Below are positions 25,257-34,136 of a stretch of 64,000 bases of DNA, piece by piece. Each line of letters begins with the position of its first letter. The stretch's first letter is position 1. Source of the DNA: JAJISG01 sp964347325 (GTDB lineage Archaea; Thermoplasmatota; Thermoplasmata; RBG-16-68-12; JAJISG01). The notes under the pieces were generated by a model, which was not told where the DNA came from, searched no databases, and was given only the letters and a program-made list of their open reading frames with translations. Made by a program: the position numbers and the translations under genes. The stretch spans positions 1-64,000 of the forward strand of contig CAYFYA010000007.1 in NCBI GenBank assembly GCA_964347325.1, in the 5' to 3' direction.

Positions 25257-27584
25257 ATGTCGGCGCGCATGGCGGAGCCCAAGTTGAGGGAAAAGAGCTG
25301 GGCGGTATCCGCGGAGACGGAGCTCCTCAAGGCGTGGGAGGAGGAGCCCCCCCGCTTCGACGTGGAGAGCGGCAAGCCCGTCTTCACCATCGACACACCG
25401 CCACCATACCCCTCGGGCACCGCTAGCTGGCACATCGGAGCGGTGGCGCACTACTCCTTGATTGACATGATTGCCAGGACCCAGAGGATGGTGGGATACG
25501 AGGTCCTCTTCCCCTTCGGCCTGGACAGGAACGGCATAAACATAGAGCGCACTGTTGAGAGGAGGTTCAACAAGCGCCTCCACGATTTCGACAGGGAGGA
25601 GTTCATCCAGCTCTGCCGGGAGGAGATGGAGAGGAGGTCCCGGGTCTACGTCAACCTCGCGAAGAGGATCGGGTTCTCCGCCGACTTCGACGAGTACTAC
25701 TACGAGACCGACTCCCCCGAGTACAGGACGGTCAGTCAGGCCATCTTCATCGATCTCTTCCACAAAGGCCTCTTCTATCGAGGCCTTCGCCCGAACTTCT
25801 ACTGTCCGGGATGCAGGACGCCCGTGGCGGAGGCGGACATCGAGCACGCGGAGATACCCTCCGACCTGGTCTACATCGAGTTCCGGGGGAAGGATGGGGA
25901 AGGGCTGACCGTCGCCACCACCAGGCCGGAGCTCCTGTGCGCCTGCAGAGCGGTAATCTTCCATCCCGACGATGAGAGGTACCGCGGTGTGGAGGGAGCG
26001 ACCCTAATAGTGCCCCCGCTGGGCCAGGAGGTCAAGGCCATCGGTCACCTCGCAGCCAGGCCGGACTTCGGCACGGGAGCTGCCATGATCTGCTCCTACG
26101 GAGACACCATGGACATCCAGCTCTTCCGCGAGTTGAATCTGGATCCAGTAGCGGCCATCGACGAGGAGGGTAGGATGACGGAGGCCGCTGGGAAGTATGC
26201 GGGCTTGACGGTAGACGCCGCGCGCGCGGCGATCACCAAGGACCTGCAACGGGAGGGTCTGGTGGAGAAAGTGGTGCCCATCCAGCACAGGACCCCCGTC
26301 TGTCAGCGGTCGGGAGACCCAATCGAGTTCATCCTCACCGACGACTGGTACATGAAGCAGCTCGACCTCCTCCCCCAGCTAAGGGGTCTGGTGGATGAGA
26401 TGGAGTTCCACCCGGCAAGGCACAAGCAGCTGCTGCTGGACTGGATGGACTCCATCACCATCGACTGGCCCGTGGGCCGCCGACGATACTACCACACGGA
26501 GATACCGCTTTGGTACTGCGCCTCCTGCGAGGAGGTTCTCGTCCCGGAGCCGGGCCGATACTACAGGCCCTGGAAGGATGAACCTCCCTTCGAGTCCTGC
26601 CCGAAGTGTGGGGGTAAGGAGTTCCGGGGTGAGGAGGGCGTGTTCGACACTTGGATGGACTCCAGCAACAGCAATCTCGTGACCTGCCAGTACATGAGGG
26701 ATATGGAGTTCTTCCGTGATCACTTCCCCACATCGCTGCGGCCCCAGGGCAGAGACATCGTACGGAACTGGCTCTACTACACCCTCCTGAAGAGCTACGC
26801 CCTTCTGGGGAAGCGCCCCTTCCAACGTGTCTGGATAAGCGGGATGGGCCTAGACGCCACAGGCCGAGCCATGCACGACAGTCTGGGCAACGTCATCGAT
26901 CCTATTCCGATTCTGGAGAGAGAAGGGGCCGATGCCTTCAGGTTCTGGGCGGCCGCAGAGACCAACGTAGGCGAGGAATTCAGGATCTCGGAGGAGAGGA
27001 TCTCCGGTGCCAAGAAGTTCCTTACGAAGCTCTGGAACGTGGCCCGTTTCATCTCGGCTTTTCCAGAAGCGAAACCTCGGGCGGTTCAGCCCACCGAGCG
27101 GTGGATTCTCACGGAGTTGAATGCCCTGCTGGAGAACTGCGCTCCCGGATACGAGGTGTTCAACTTCTTCGTACCCGCCAATAGGACCCGGGACTTCCTG
27201 TGGAACCTGTTTGCCCCCCACTACGTGGAGATGGTCAAGCACCGAGCCTACGAGGGGGACCCCAGCTGTCTCTACGCCCTCCACACGGTCCTTCGGACCC
27301 TTCTTCGCCTCCTCGCCCCCATCACCCCCTTCATAACCGACGCAATCTGGCGGCAGGTGTACGGCGGCACGATCCACCAAGAATCCATGCCGCAGGCGAG
27401 GGAAGAGTGGCAGAGTAAACTGGGCAAACTCACTGCCCCTCTCGTGGAGTTCAACTCGTCGGTGTGGAAGGAGAAGAAGGCCAGGGGTCTTGCCCTCAAG
27501 GACGAGATCTCTGGTATCGCCCTCCCGAAGGATCTCATCCCGTTCTCGGACGACCTGTCCCGGATGCACAACATACGGTGGTAG
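25257..27584 (+). CDS. valS: Valyl-tRNA synthetase with altered signature motifs
   Basis: A 775-residue class Ia synthetase. Assignment to ValRS rests on DTPPPYPSGTASWHIGA, an intact CP1 editing domain (VATTRPELL; GAAMICSYGDTMD), a zinc-ribbon insert (CASCEEV...CPKCGG) and RPQGRDIVRNWLYYTLLKS. Two signatures are unusual: HIGH reads HIGA (residues 59-62) and KMSKS reads AMHDS (538-542), losing both lysines. The rest of that block (SLGNVIDPIPILEREGADAFRFWAA) is normal. It may be an active enzyme with a diverged loop or a paralogue. ATG 25257 has a GA-rich SD; ATG 25269 is the alternative. Confidence 0.86.
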   Translation: MSARMAEPKLREKSWAVSAETELLKAWEEEPPRFDVESGKPVFTIDTPPPYPSGTASWHIGAVAHYSLIDMIARTQRMVGYEVLFPFGLDRNGINIERTVERRFNKRLHDFDREEFIQLCREEMERRSRVYVNLAKRIGFSADFDEYYYETDSPEYRTVSQAIFIDLFHKGLFYRGLRPNFYCPGCRTPVAEADIEHAEIPSDLVYIEFRGKDGEGLTVATTRPELLCACRAVIFHPDDERYRGVEGATLIVPPLGQEVKAIGHLAARPDFGTGAAMICSYGDTMDIQLFRELNLDPVAAIDEEGRMTEAAGKYAGLTVDAARAAITKDLQREGLVEKVVPIQHRTPVCQRSGDPIEFILTDDWYMKQLDLLPQLRGLVDEMEFHPARHKQLLLDWMDSITIDWPVGRRRYYHTEIPLWYCASCEEVLVPEPGRYYRPWKDEPPFESCPKCGGKEFRGEEGVFDTWMDSSNSNLVTCQYMRDMEFFRDHFPTSLRPQGRDIVRNWLYYTLLKSYALLGKRPFQRVWISGMGLDATGRAMHDSLGNVIDPIPILEREGADAFRFWAAAETNVGEEFRISEERISGAKKFLTKLWNVARFISAFPEAKPRAVQPTERWILTELNALLENCAPGYEVFNFFVPANRTRDFLWNLFAPHYVEMVKHRAYEGDPSCLYALHTVLRTLLRLLAPITPFITDAIWRQVYGGTIHQESMPQAREEWQSKLGKLTAPLVEFNSSVWKEKKARGLALKDEISGIALPKDLIPFSDDLSRMHNIRW

Positions 27585-27599
27585 GGGGTTCCGGTCCGC

Positions 27600-28685
27600 T
27601 CACCCCGAAACGGTCACCGTGTCTCCGTCCTCCAGGATATGCTTCAGGCCTACCCTCTGACCCGGAAACTTCGCACTGCTGCCCCACACCTCCGCGTGCT
27701 TGAAGGTCCTGAGGAGGTCGCGATGAATGAGCTTGCACACCTCGGACACGTCGGAGCCCTTCTTCACCACCAGGGGCTCGTCGCGCTTTGCCCTGCCTCC
27801 GGGGGGCCGCAGGTAGACCCTCATCAAGGAGAGCTTGCGGTAGACCTTCCCCAGGAGGTCCTCTAAGCCATCCCCTCTCTTGGCGGAAATGGGTGCCACG
27901 TCCCATCCTGCCAGTTCGCGCAGCACCCCCTCCGTGGAGTGCCCGTCTTCAAGATCGATCTTGTTGAGAACCACCATGCCTGGTACGTAGACCCTGTTGC
28001 CGGCCAGGTGGTCCACTAGCTGATCCACCGTAATCTGCTCTCTGATGATGAGCTCTGCATTGACGATTCCCCACTCCCTCACGACGTCCTTGATGCTGTC
28101 CGGCTCCACCTCTCGTTGTTCGACTAGGGAGTTGACCTCGATACCCCCGCGGTCCTTCCTGTGGACCGTCAACCTAGGCGGTTCCTCATTGACCCTGATA
28201 CCGCTGCTGTGGAGCTCGGACCGGAGAGCCTCCACGTCGGGGTTGGTGATGTCGATCATTAGAAGAAGCAGGTCGGCTATTCTAACCTGTGATAGGACCT
28301 CCCTCCCGCGGCCCCTCCCCTCCGAGGCGCCCTTGGTGAGCCCTGGGAGGTCTAGAACCTGGATTCGAGCTCCCCTGTGGTTCAGGAGTCCCGGAACCGC
28401 CGCCAGGGTCGTGAAATCGTACTCGCCTACACGGCTCTCGGCCTCGGTGATTCTGTTGAGCAGGGTGCTCTTGCCCACGCTAGGGAATCCAACGAGGGCG
28501 ACGGTCGCGTCTCCCGACTTCCTCAATCCCTTGACGGCCTTGCCCTTCTTCGCGCTCTTGGCAGCCTCGCGCAACCTTGCCAGGCGCGCCCTGAGCCTCA
28601 TGATGTGCCGTTCGGTCGCCTTGTTGTGGGGAGTCCGACGCAGCTCCTCCTCGATCTCCCTGATCCGCTCCTCGGAGGTGGTCAA
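27600..28685 (-). CDS. Drg/Rbg family GTPase
   Basis: A 361-residue Obg-related GTPase of the Drg family, linked to translation in archaea and eukaryotes. The N-terminal HTH-like helical region (1-60) precedes the G domain: G1 GFPSVGKST, G3 DLPGL, G4 NKID, and an S5D2L insertion between. The C-terminal TGS domain (~285-361) follows (RVYLRPPGG...GLKHILEDGDTVTV). Length and layout fit the family. It is convergent with valS, 15 bases apart. Confidence 0.94.
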   Translation of the reverse strand: MTTSEERIREIEEELRRTPHNKATERHIMRLRARLARLREAAKSAKKGKAVKGLRKSGDATVALVGFPSVGKSTLLNRITEAESRVGEYDFTTLAAVPGLLNHRGARIQVLDLPGLTKGASEGRGRGREVLSQVRIADLLLLMIDITNPDVEALRSELHSSGIRVNEEPPRLTVHRKDRGGIEVNSLVEQREVEPDSIKDVVREWGIVNAELIIREQITVDQLVDHLAGNRVYVPGMVVLNKIDLEDGHSTEGVLRELAGWDVAPISAKRGDGLEDLLGKVYRKLSLMRVYLRPPGGRAKRDEPLVVKKGSDVSEVCKLIHRDLLRTFKHAEVWGSSAKFPGQRVGLKHILEDGDTVTVSG

Positions 28686-28737
28686 CGGCTCTCCAACGGT
28701 CTCACTGCAAGAAATCGTTGTTGGTGGTCGCCCCGAG

Positions 28738-29697
28738 TCACGGGACGATGGTGGTTCCCGCCGCCCCCTCCAGAGAAAGCTCGATGCCGTGGGGGTCCGT
28801 GATGATGACTCGGCTCCCCCCGCCCTTTAGGAAGTCGATTGCGGCCTTGATCTTGGGTCCCATGCTTCCAGGAGGGAACTCCCCCGCTTCCAGGTGGGTC
28901 CGGGCCTCATCGGCGGTCATCTTCTTCAGGGCTTCCTGATCCCTCTTCCCGAAGCGCAGATAGGCGCAGGGTACGTCCGTAACCATCACTAGGAGTTCCG
29001 CCATCGCGCTGGAAGCCAGCAACCCTGAGGAGAGGTCCTTATCGACCACCGCCTCTGCGCCGCGCAACCCCTCCGGGGTGCGGATCACAGGAATACCCCC
29101 GCCGCCGGCGGCGATGAGGATGTTGTCCTCCTTTTCGAGGGACTTGCGAAGGAACTCGGTTCCAAGAACCTCCAACGGCCTTGGCGAGGCGACCACCCTC
29201 CTGTAGCCGCCGCGAGCGTCCTTCACCATGGCCCATCCAGCAGACTTCAGCTCCTGGACCCTCTTCTCCTGGTAGATGGGTCCGATGGGCTTTGACGGGC
29301 TGGCGAAGGCGGGATCGTTCTCGTCCACCACCACCATGGTGATAAAGGGTATGACCAGACCGTCGCTCCCGCGTCTCCTCAGGTCCTCCTGCAGGACCAA
29401 CTGAAGGTTGTACCCAATCTGGGCTTGGGACTGGGCGACGCAGACGTGGAGCGGGTTCGGAGGGACTACGTTGGATGCAGCTTCGTTCTGCAGTAGAATG
29501 GCGCCGACCTGTGGGCCGTTTCCGTGGGTCAGAATCAGCCTGAAGCCCCTGTCTCGAACTCTCAGTACGCCGGGTACGATCTGCTTCACAGCCGAGACCT
29601 GCCGCTCCCAGCTGGGTGGCCTCTGCGGGGGGGCTATTAGGTTGCCGCCGATGGCCATGACTGCAAGTCTCGTGGAATCACCTGGAAACCAATCCAT
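28738..29697 (-). CDS. arcC: Carbamate kinase
   Basis: A 319-residue amino-acid kinase family protein. Diagnostic segments: AIGGNLI at the start, LTHGNGPQVG, the FVVDENDPAF-like region (VVVDENDPAFASPSKPIGP), AAGGGGIPV and GSMGPKIKAAI. It interconverts carbamoyl phosphate plus ADP with ATP plus carbamate. No ornithine transcarbamylase or arginine deiminase gene is near. A TATA-like attataat (29709-29716) lies unusually close to the chosen ATG, so the exact start is uncertain. Confidence 0.92.
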   Translation of the reverse strand: MDWFPGDSTRLAVMAIGGNLIAPPQRPPSWERQVSAVKQIVPGVLRVRDRGFRLILTHGNGPQVGAILLQNEAASNVVPPNPLHVCVAQSQAQIGYNLQLVLQEDLRRRGSDGLVIPFITMVVVDENDPAFASPSKPIGPIYQEKRVQELKSAGWAMVKDARGGYRRVVASPRPLEVLGTEFLRKSLEKEDNILIAAGGGGIPVIRTPEGLRGAEAVVDKDLSSGLLASSAMAELLVMVTDVPCAYLRFGKRDQEALKKMTADEARTHLEAGEFPPGSMGPKIKAAIDFLKGGGSRVIITDPHGIELSLEGAAGTTIVP

Positions 29698-29874
29698 CGG
29701 TACTGGATTATAATAATGTTGGCGCGAGAATCCTCCCTCAGACTTGGGGTCACTTTCATCCATCCCCCTGAGGGGAGCTTTTATAGTCTCCAACGGAGGG
29801 TGGTGGGCTTGCCGAAGAGCTCAAAAAAGTTAATAAGACGAACCTCCGATAGGGCCGCGCCTAGAGGGGATGGG

Positions 29875-31836
29875 ATGTCTTCAGTTTCAACCGCCGAACG
29901 GCTCGCCAAGAAACAGCGTGAGATCTCCGTCTCAGAGTTCTTCGAGAGGAACAAGCACATCCTCGGCTTCGACTCTCCGACTCGGGCCCTCCTCACTTCG
30001 GCAAAGGAGGCCGTGGACAACGCCCTCGACGCCTGCCAGGAGTACGGAGTTCTGCCGGAGATCATGGTCGAGCTGGAGAGGATCGAGGACGATGAATACA
30101 GGCTTGTCGTCGAGGACAACGGTCCGGGCATCGTCAAGCGTCAGGTGCCGAAGGTGTTCGGCAAGCTTCTCTACGGGTCCCGCTTCCACACGTGGTCTCA
30201 GACCAGGGGACAGCAGGGCCTGGGCATCTCAGGCGCGATCCTCTACGGCCAGATCACGACGGGCAAACCGGCCGTCATCCGTTCCAAGACGATACGGGAC
30301 GACGTTGCATACGAGATCGAGCTGATGGTGGACACGAAGAAGAACAAGCCCCAGCTTACCAGGGAGGACTTCGTCGTCTGGGACAAGGCCCATGGGACGA
30401 GGGTTGAAGTGTACCTGAGAGGGCGCTACGTCAACGGGAAGCAGTCCCTGACGGAGTACCTCAGGGCCACGGCCATAGTCAACCCCTACGCGGAGATCAC
30501 CTATCGGGCGCCCGACGGTTCTCTGACGGCCTTCGAGAGGATCTCCACCGAGCTGCCGCGAGCGCCCGTGGAGGTGAAGCCCCATCCCCACGGTGTGGAA
30601 CTCGGCACCCTCCTTCAGATGGCCAAGGAGACCAAGGCGATTAAGCTCAGCTCCTTCCTCCAACAGGAGTTCAGCAGGATTAGTGGCCGTGTTGCGAAGA
30701 GCATCTGCCGCAAGGCCGAACTCTCGGAGGACATGCGTCCTCGCTCCCTGAAGCTAGCGAGTGCGAAGCGCCTCCTCTCGGCCTTCCAAGGGGTCAAGAT
30801 TATGGCCCCACCCACAGACTGCCTCTCCCCTATCGGCGAGCTCCTGATTCGGAAGGGCTTGAGAAACGTCGTGGGTGCTCGCCGGCCCGAATTCTATAGC
30901 CCCCCAGTAACACGCTCCCCGTCGGTCCACGAGGGTCACCCCTTCCAGGTGGAGGTGGGCATAGTGTATGGCGGCAATCTGCCCACCGACCAGGCCGTGG
31001 ATATACTCAGATACGCCAACCGTGTACCGCTTCTCTATCAGCAGGGAGCGTGCGCCTGCACGCAGGCCATCGAGGCCGTCGACTGGAGGAGGTATGGCCT
31101 CGAACAGAGGGGTGGCAAGGGAATTCCATACGGACCTGCGATAGTCTTGGTCCACGTATGCTCCACAAAGGTCCCCTTCACATCGGAATCCAAGGAGGCC
31201 ATAGCGCCCGTCCCCGAAATCGTAAGCGAGATTGCCCTTGCCCTCAAGGAGTGTGGAAGACGCCTCAAGTCCCACATGAACAGAAAGGTGAAGAGGGCGA
31301 AGACGGCGGAGAAGTTTGAAATCGTCCGGACCATTCTCCCGCGCATCGCGGAGGAGAGTTCCCGCATCGTTGACCGCCCGGTCCCCGACATAATCCCCAC
31401 CATTACCAAGATAATGAACGTGGTCTGGATTGACGACAAGGTGGAGTACGAGGCTGGCCGATGCAGGATAAGGGTGGACATTCACAACTACACCTCCCGG
31501 GGGAAGAGCTTCACGTTGCACGCCGCCGTGCCCTCAAGGGCGGTGGATAGCCTCATGTCCAACCCGGGGCCCACGGAGGTCAGGCCCGACGGTAAGATCG
31601 CGTGGAAGCTGCCCCGCATCCCCGCTACGAAGAGCCTCACAATTGCCCTCGAGCTGCCGGGCCTCGAGGAGGGCGATTACGACGAGGCCGAGCTCTACGT
31701 GAGTGGTGCCACCCCGGCACAGTTTGTGGGCGTGGAGCCCCTCCCAGGAGACTGGGACCTCGAGGTCGACGTGGGTGAGGGGACGGAGTTGGTGACGGAG
31801 TATGGCGCCCAGGAGGAGGCGGTGGGAGTTGATTGA
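29875..31836 (+). CDS. top6B: DNA topoisomerase VI subunit B
   Basis: A 653-residue GHKL ATPase subunit of the type IIB topoisomerase. The Bergerat fold motifs are clear: EAVDNALDA (N box), VEDNGPGI (G1), and TRGQQGLGISGA (G2), followed by the H2TH and transducer domains. The ATG at 29875 begins the family-like MSSVSTAERLAKKQREISVSEFFERN. Upstream AT-rich boxes at 29779 and 29823-29838 could both serve as promoters. Subunit A starts two bases after the stop. Confidence 0.95.
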   Translation: MSSVSTAERLAKKQREISVSEFFERNKHILGFDSPTRALLTSAKEAVDNALDACQEYGVLPEIMVELERIEDDEYRLVVEDNGPGIVKRQVPKVFGKLLYGSRFHTWSQTRGQQGLGISGAILYGQITTGKPAVIRSKTIRDDVAYEIELMVDTKKNKPQLTREDFVVWDKAHGTRVEVYLRGRYVNGKQSLTEYLRATAIVNPYAEITYRAPDGSLTAFERISTELPRAPVEVKPHPHGVELGTLLQMAKETKAIKLSSFLQQEFSRISGRVAKSICRKAELSEDMRPRSLKLASAKRLLSAFQGVKIMAPPTDCLSPIGELLIRKGLRNVVGARRPEFYSPPVTRSPSVHEGHPFQVEVGIVYGGNLPTDQAVDILRYANRVPLLYQQGACACTQAIEAVDWRRYGLEQRGGKGIPYGPAIVLVHVCSTKVPFTSESKEAIAPVPEIVSEIALALKECGRRLKSHMNRKVKRAKTAEKFEIVRTILPRIAEESSRIVDRPVPDIIPTITKIMNVVWIDDKVEYEAGRCRIRVDIHNYTSRGKSFTLHAAVPSRAVDSLMSNPGPTEVRPDGKIAWKLPRIPATKSLTIALELPGLEEGDYDEAELYVSGATPAQFVGVEPLPGDWDLEVDVGEGTELVTEYGAQEEAVGVD

Positions 31837-31837
31837 C

Positions 31838-32938
31838 ATGTCTCAGAGAGCTCGCCAAGAGCGGGCCCTGAACTCCCTGCACGGACTCGCAGAGAGCATA
31901 TACGACCAGCTCGAGAAGGGCCGCATACCCCACATGGCCATCCCGCTCCGAACCAAGTCGAATATCAGCTTCGATGAGAAGAAGGGGGTGTGGAAGTACG
32001 GCAAGGGTCGCGGACAGCGGTCCGCGAAGAAGCTGAGGGGAGCCAAGATGCTCCTAAGGACCCTTCATGTCCTGGGCTTCATAAAGGGAATGATCGACGA
32101 GAATCGGTCTTCCACCCTGCGAGAGCTCTACTACATCTCAGAGGGGTGGGAAACCGGGAAGTTCGCCACCCAGGACGAGAGCAACCTCCTCGCCGAGGAC
32201 CTGGAGATCCTCACAGGAAGCCTTCGAGAGGACTTCAGGTTGCGGCCAGAGGAGGACGGCGCTAGGGTCATCGGGGACCTGACCCTGGAGGAGACTAACC
32301 GTCGAGGAGAGCCGAAGCGGATCAACTGCAAGGATGACGTCGGCGACTCAGGCTATTCGATCCCCTACAACGTGGAGGAGGAGAAGCTGAGGTTTCTGGA
32401 CTGCAACGCCGACTTCGCCCTGGCCATCGAGACTGGTGGCATGTTCGACCGACTGGTGGAGAACGGCTTTGACGAGGACGCCAGGGCGATCCTTGTCCAC
32501 ATAAAGGGCCAGCCAGCGAGGGCCACCAGGAGGTTCCTGAAGAGACTGAACGAGGACCTGGGCCTCGGGTGCATCGTGTTCTGCGACGCCGACCCATGGT
32601 CCTTCCGAATCTACGCCTCCATCGCCTTTGGCGCCATCAAGACCGCCCACATCTCGGAGTACCTCGCCACGCCCACGGCTACCTACCTGGGGATAACGGC
32701 CTCCGACATCCTCAACTACGAGCTGCCTAGCGACGAGCTCTCCCCCCAGGACGTGAAGGCCCTTCAGGACATCCAGAGCGATCCTCGGTTCAACGACCCC
32801 CTATGGAAGGACGAGGTCGAACTCATGCTGAGGACCGGCAAGAAGGCGGAGCAGCAAGCGCTAGCGAGGTACGGCCTCGATTACGTTACCGAGACCTATC
32901 TTCCTGAAAAACTCGCCCAGCTCGGGATGGTAGGGTAG
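31838..32938 (+). CDS. top6A: DNA topoisomerase VI subunit A
   Basis: A 366-residue Spo11-like cleavage subunit that pairs with Top6B to relax and decatenate DNA. The winged-helix CAP domain has the catalytic tyrosine in TLRELYYISEGW. The Toprim domain has the glutamate in AIETGGMFDRL and the DxD motif in IVFCDADPWSF. The ATG at 31838 follows the top6B stop after one base (TGACATG), so the subunits are translated from one message. Confidence 0.95.
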   Translation: MSQRARQERALNSLHGLAESIYDQLEKGRIPHMAIPLRTKSNISFDEKKGVWKYGKGRGQRSAKKLRGAKMLLRTLHVLGFIKGMIDENRSSTLRELYYISEGWETGKFATQDESNLLAEDLEILTGSLREDFRLRPEEDGARVIGDLTLEETNRRGEPKRINCKDDVGDSGYSIPYNVEEEKLRFLDCNADFALAIETGGMFDRLVENGFDEDARAILVHIKGQPARATRRFLKRLNEDLGLGCIVFCDADPWSFRIYASIAFGAIKTAHISEYLATPTATYLGITASDILNYELPSDELSPQDVKALQDIQSDPRFNDPLWKDEVELMLRTGKKAEQQALARYGLDYVTETYLPEKLAQLGMVG

Positions 32939-32944
32939 GCCGGT

Positions 32945-33544
32945 CTAGGCACCTTCCGGAGACCCGGACGTCGACACCTCGGAAGGAGTTTGACCCGTGA
33001 GGTAGCCGTTGAGCTCCATGGTCCTCACCTTCAGAAGGATGACGTCGCCTAGTATCGCAAGGCTGCTTGGTATGTCTATCCTCCTCTTGCGCGGGGCGGG
33101 ATTCAGCGTCCTGAGCTTCTGGTATGGCTTCCTATCCATCATGAAGGTGAGGGTGTCCACCTTCCAGAGGTTCGTGTCGATGTATGCGTCCTCCACGATG
33201 CCCAGGTCCTCGCCGTCGTGGGAAACCACCGGCATCCAGAGGACCCACGGGAGGGCCATAGGACGTCTGTCCTGGTGGATAACGTAATCGGACATCTTGT
33301 TGACGGGCGGCCTGAGAAGGACGTAGTTGCCCACAGAGCCTATGGACTCCGTGCTGAGAAGACAGCGTTCTCGCTCCTTCCGGGTCCGAAGGCCCAGGAT
33401 GTCAGCGAACCTCCTCTCCGGCCTAATCTCAAGGGCGGGGATGTTCCAGTCGTGGGACACGTAGGCGATGTGGATCTTGCCAAGCTGCCACGCATCACCG
33501 GAGACGATGGTCATCCCATAAAGCTCTCCCGCCCTAAACTGCAT
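32945..33544 (-). CDS. PRC-barrel domain protein
   Basis: A 199-residue soluble protein with two predicted PRC-barrel-like beta domains: residues ~1-45 (GMTIVSGDAWQLGKIHIAYV) and ~100-175 (VVSHDGEDLGIVEDAYIDTNLWKVDTLTF). PRC barrels occur in RimM, photosynthetic reaction centres and archaeal division proteins CdpB; this could belong to the last group, but that is only a suggestion. A strong TATA box lies upstream. It is convergent with top6A. Confidence 0.7.
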   Translation of the reverse strand: MQFRAGELYGMTIVSGDAWQLGKIHIAYVSHDWNIPALEIRPERRFADILGLRTRKERERCLLSTESIGSVGNYVLLRPPVNKMSDYVIHQDRRPMALPWVLWMPVVSHDGEDLGIVEDAYIDTNLWKVDTLTFMMDRKPYQKLRTLNPAPRKRRIDIPSSLAILGDVILLKVRTMELNGYLTGQTPSEVSTSGSPEGA

Positions 33545-33567
33545 CGGGAGTATGATACGAGCTAACC

Positions 33568-33577
33568 CTATATATAT
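33568..33577 (-). promoter_or_regulatory. TATA box for the PRC-barrel gene
   Basis: The minus strand reads gatatatata here, 24-33 bases upstream of the ATG at 33544. Confidence 0.6.
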
Positions 33578-33624
33578 CGTTGTCTGGCCTTCTCAGTTGT
33601 CGGAGCACTCCCGCGACCTCCTCC

Positions 33625-33634
33625 GTTTTATAAC
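33625..33634 (+). promoter_or_regulatory. TATA box for the small zinc-ribbon gene
   Basis: The sequence gttttataac lies 24-33 bases before the GTG at 33658, the spacing of a leaderless archaeal promoter. Confidence 0.6.
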
Positions 33635-33657
33635 CTGGAGCGTCATAGTCGGCCTCG

Positions 33658-33807
33658 GTGGCTGAGAAACCGAAGGCGTACGGCGGCCTGTGCGAGTTCT
33701 GCAGCTACGAGGGCCCATTCGAGTGGTCGGACGACGCCGGTGAGTATCAGTGCCCGCAGTGTGGTCAGGCCCACCGCTCGGCACCTGATGATGAGTGGCT
33801 CGGCTGA
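33658..33807 (+). CDS. Small zinc-ribbon protein, 49 residues
   Basis: A short gene starting at GTG. The product has two CxxC knuckles, LCEFCSYEG (Cys12, Cys15) and YQCPQCGQAH (Cys32, Cys35), making a single rubredoxin-like zinc ribbon with acidic flanks. A well-placed TATA box and a nine-base gap to the next gene support it as a real gene. Zinc ribbons of this size often serve as nucleic-acid or RNA polymerase accessory proteins, but no specific role can be inferred. Confidence 0.75.
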   Translation: MAEKPKAYGGLCEFCSYEGPFEWSDDAGEYQCPQCGQAHRSAPDDEWLG

Positions 33808-33816
33808 GGAAGTCCC

Positions 33817-34077
33817 ATGGTAGAGTCCCAGGAAGGAATGGATGAGGAAGAGAGAATCATCGACTTCCTCGAGAGAGTCATCAGGGAGCGAGGCGGCGCA
33901 CGTCGGCTCATCCTGGGGTCGGACCTCTATAGACAGGTCCAGGATACCATGAGGGACGAGGACTTCGGGCGAGTCAGCATAGGGGGAAGACACCCCTTCC
34001 AGAACATCAGTCACATCTTCGGGGTCCCGGTTGAGGTGGACTACAAAGACAGATCTCGCCTCGAGCTCCAGGATTGA
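33817..34077 (+). CDS. Small hypothetical protein downstream of zinc ribbon
   Basis: An 86-residue soluble, charged protein with a long N-terminal helix (EEERIIDFLERVIRERGGARRLI) and a mixed C-terminal half (ISHIFGVPVEVDYKD). No recognised motif. It begins nine bases after the zinc-ribbon gene, with a GA-rich ribosome-binding site (gaggaag), and is probably co-transcribed with it. Confidence 0.6.
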   Translation: MVESQEGMDEEERIIDFLERVIRERGGARRLILGSDLYRQVQDTMRDEDFGRVSIGGRHPFQNISHIFGVPVEVDYKDRSRLELQD

Positions 34078-34108
34078 GGACTCAGAGTACGCCTCGGGGA
34101 AGTGCCAC

Positions 34109-34116
34109 CTTTATTG
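34109..34116 (+). promoter_or_regulatory. TATA-like box of the broken methyltransferase gene
   Basis: The sequence ctttattg is 21-28 bases before the GTG at 34137, so the upstream signals of this gene appear intact although its frame is broken. Confidence 0.4.
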
Positions 34117-34136
34117 AGGTGGCCCATTCGGTCAGC

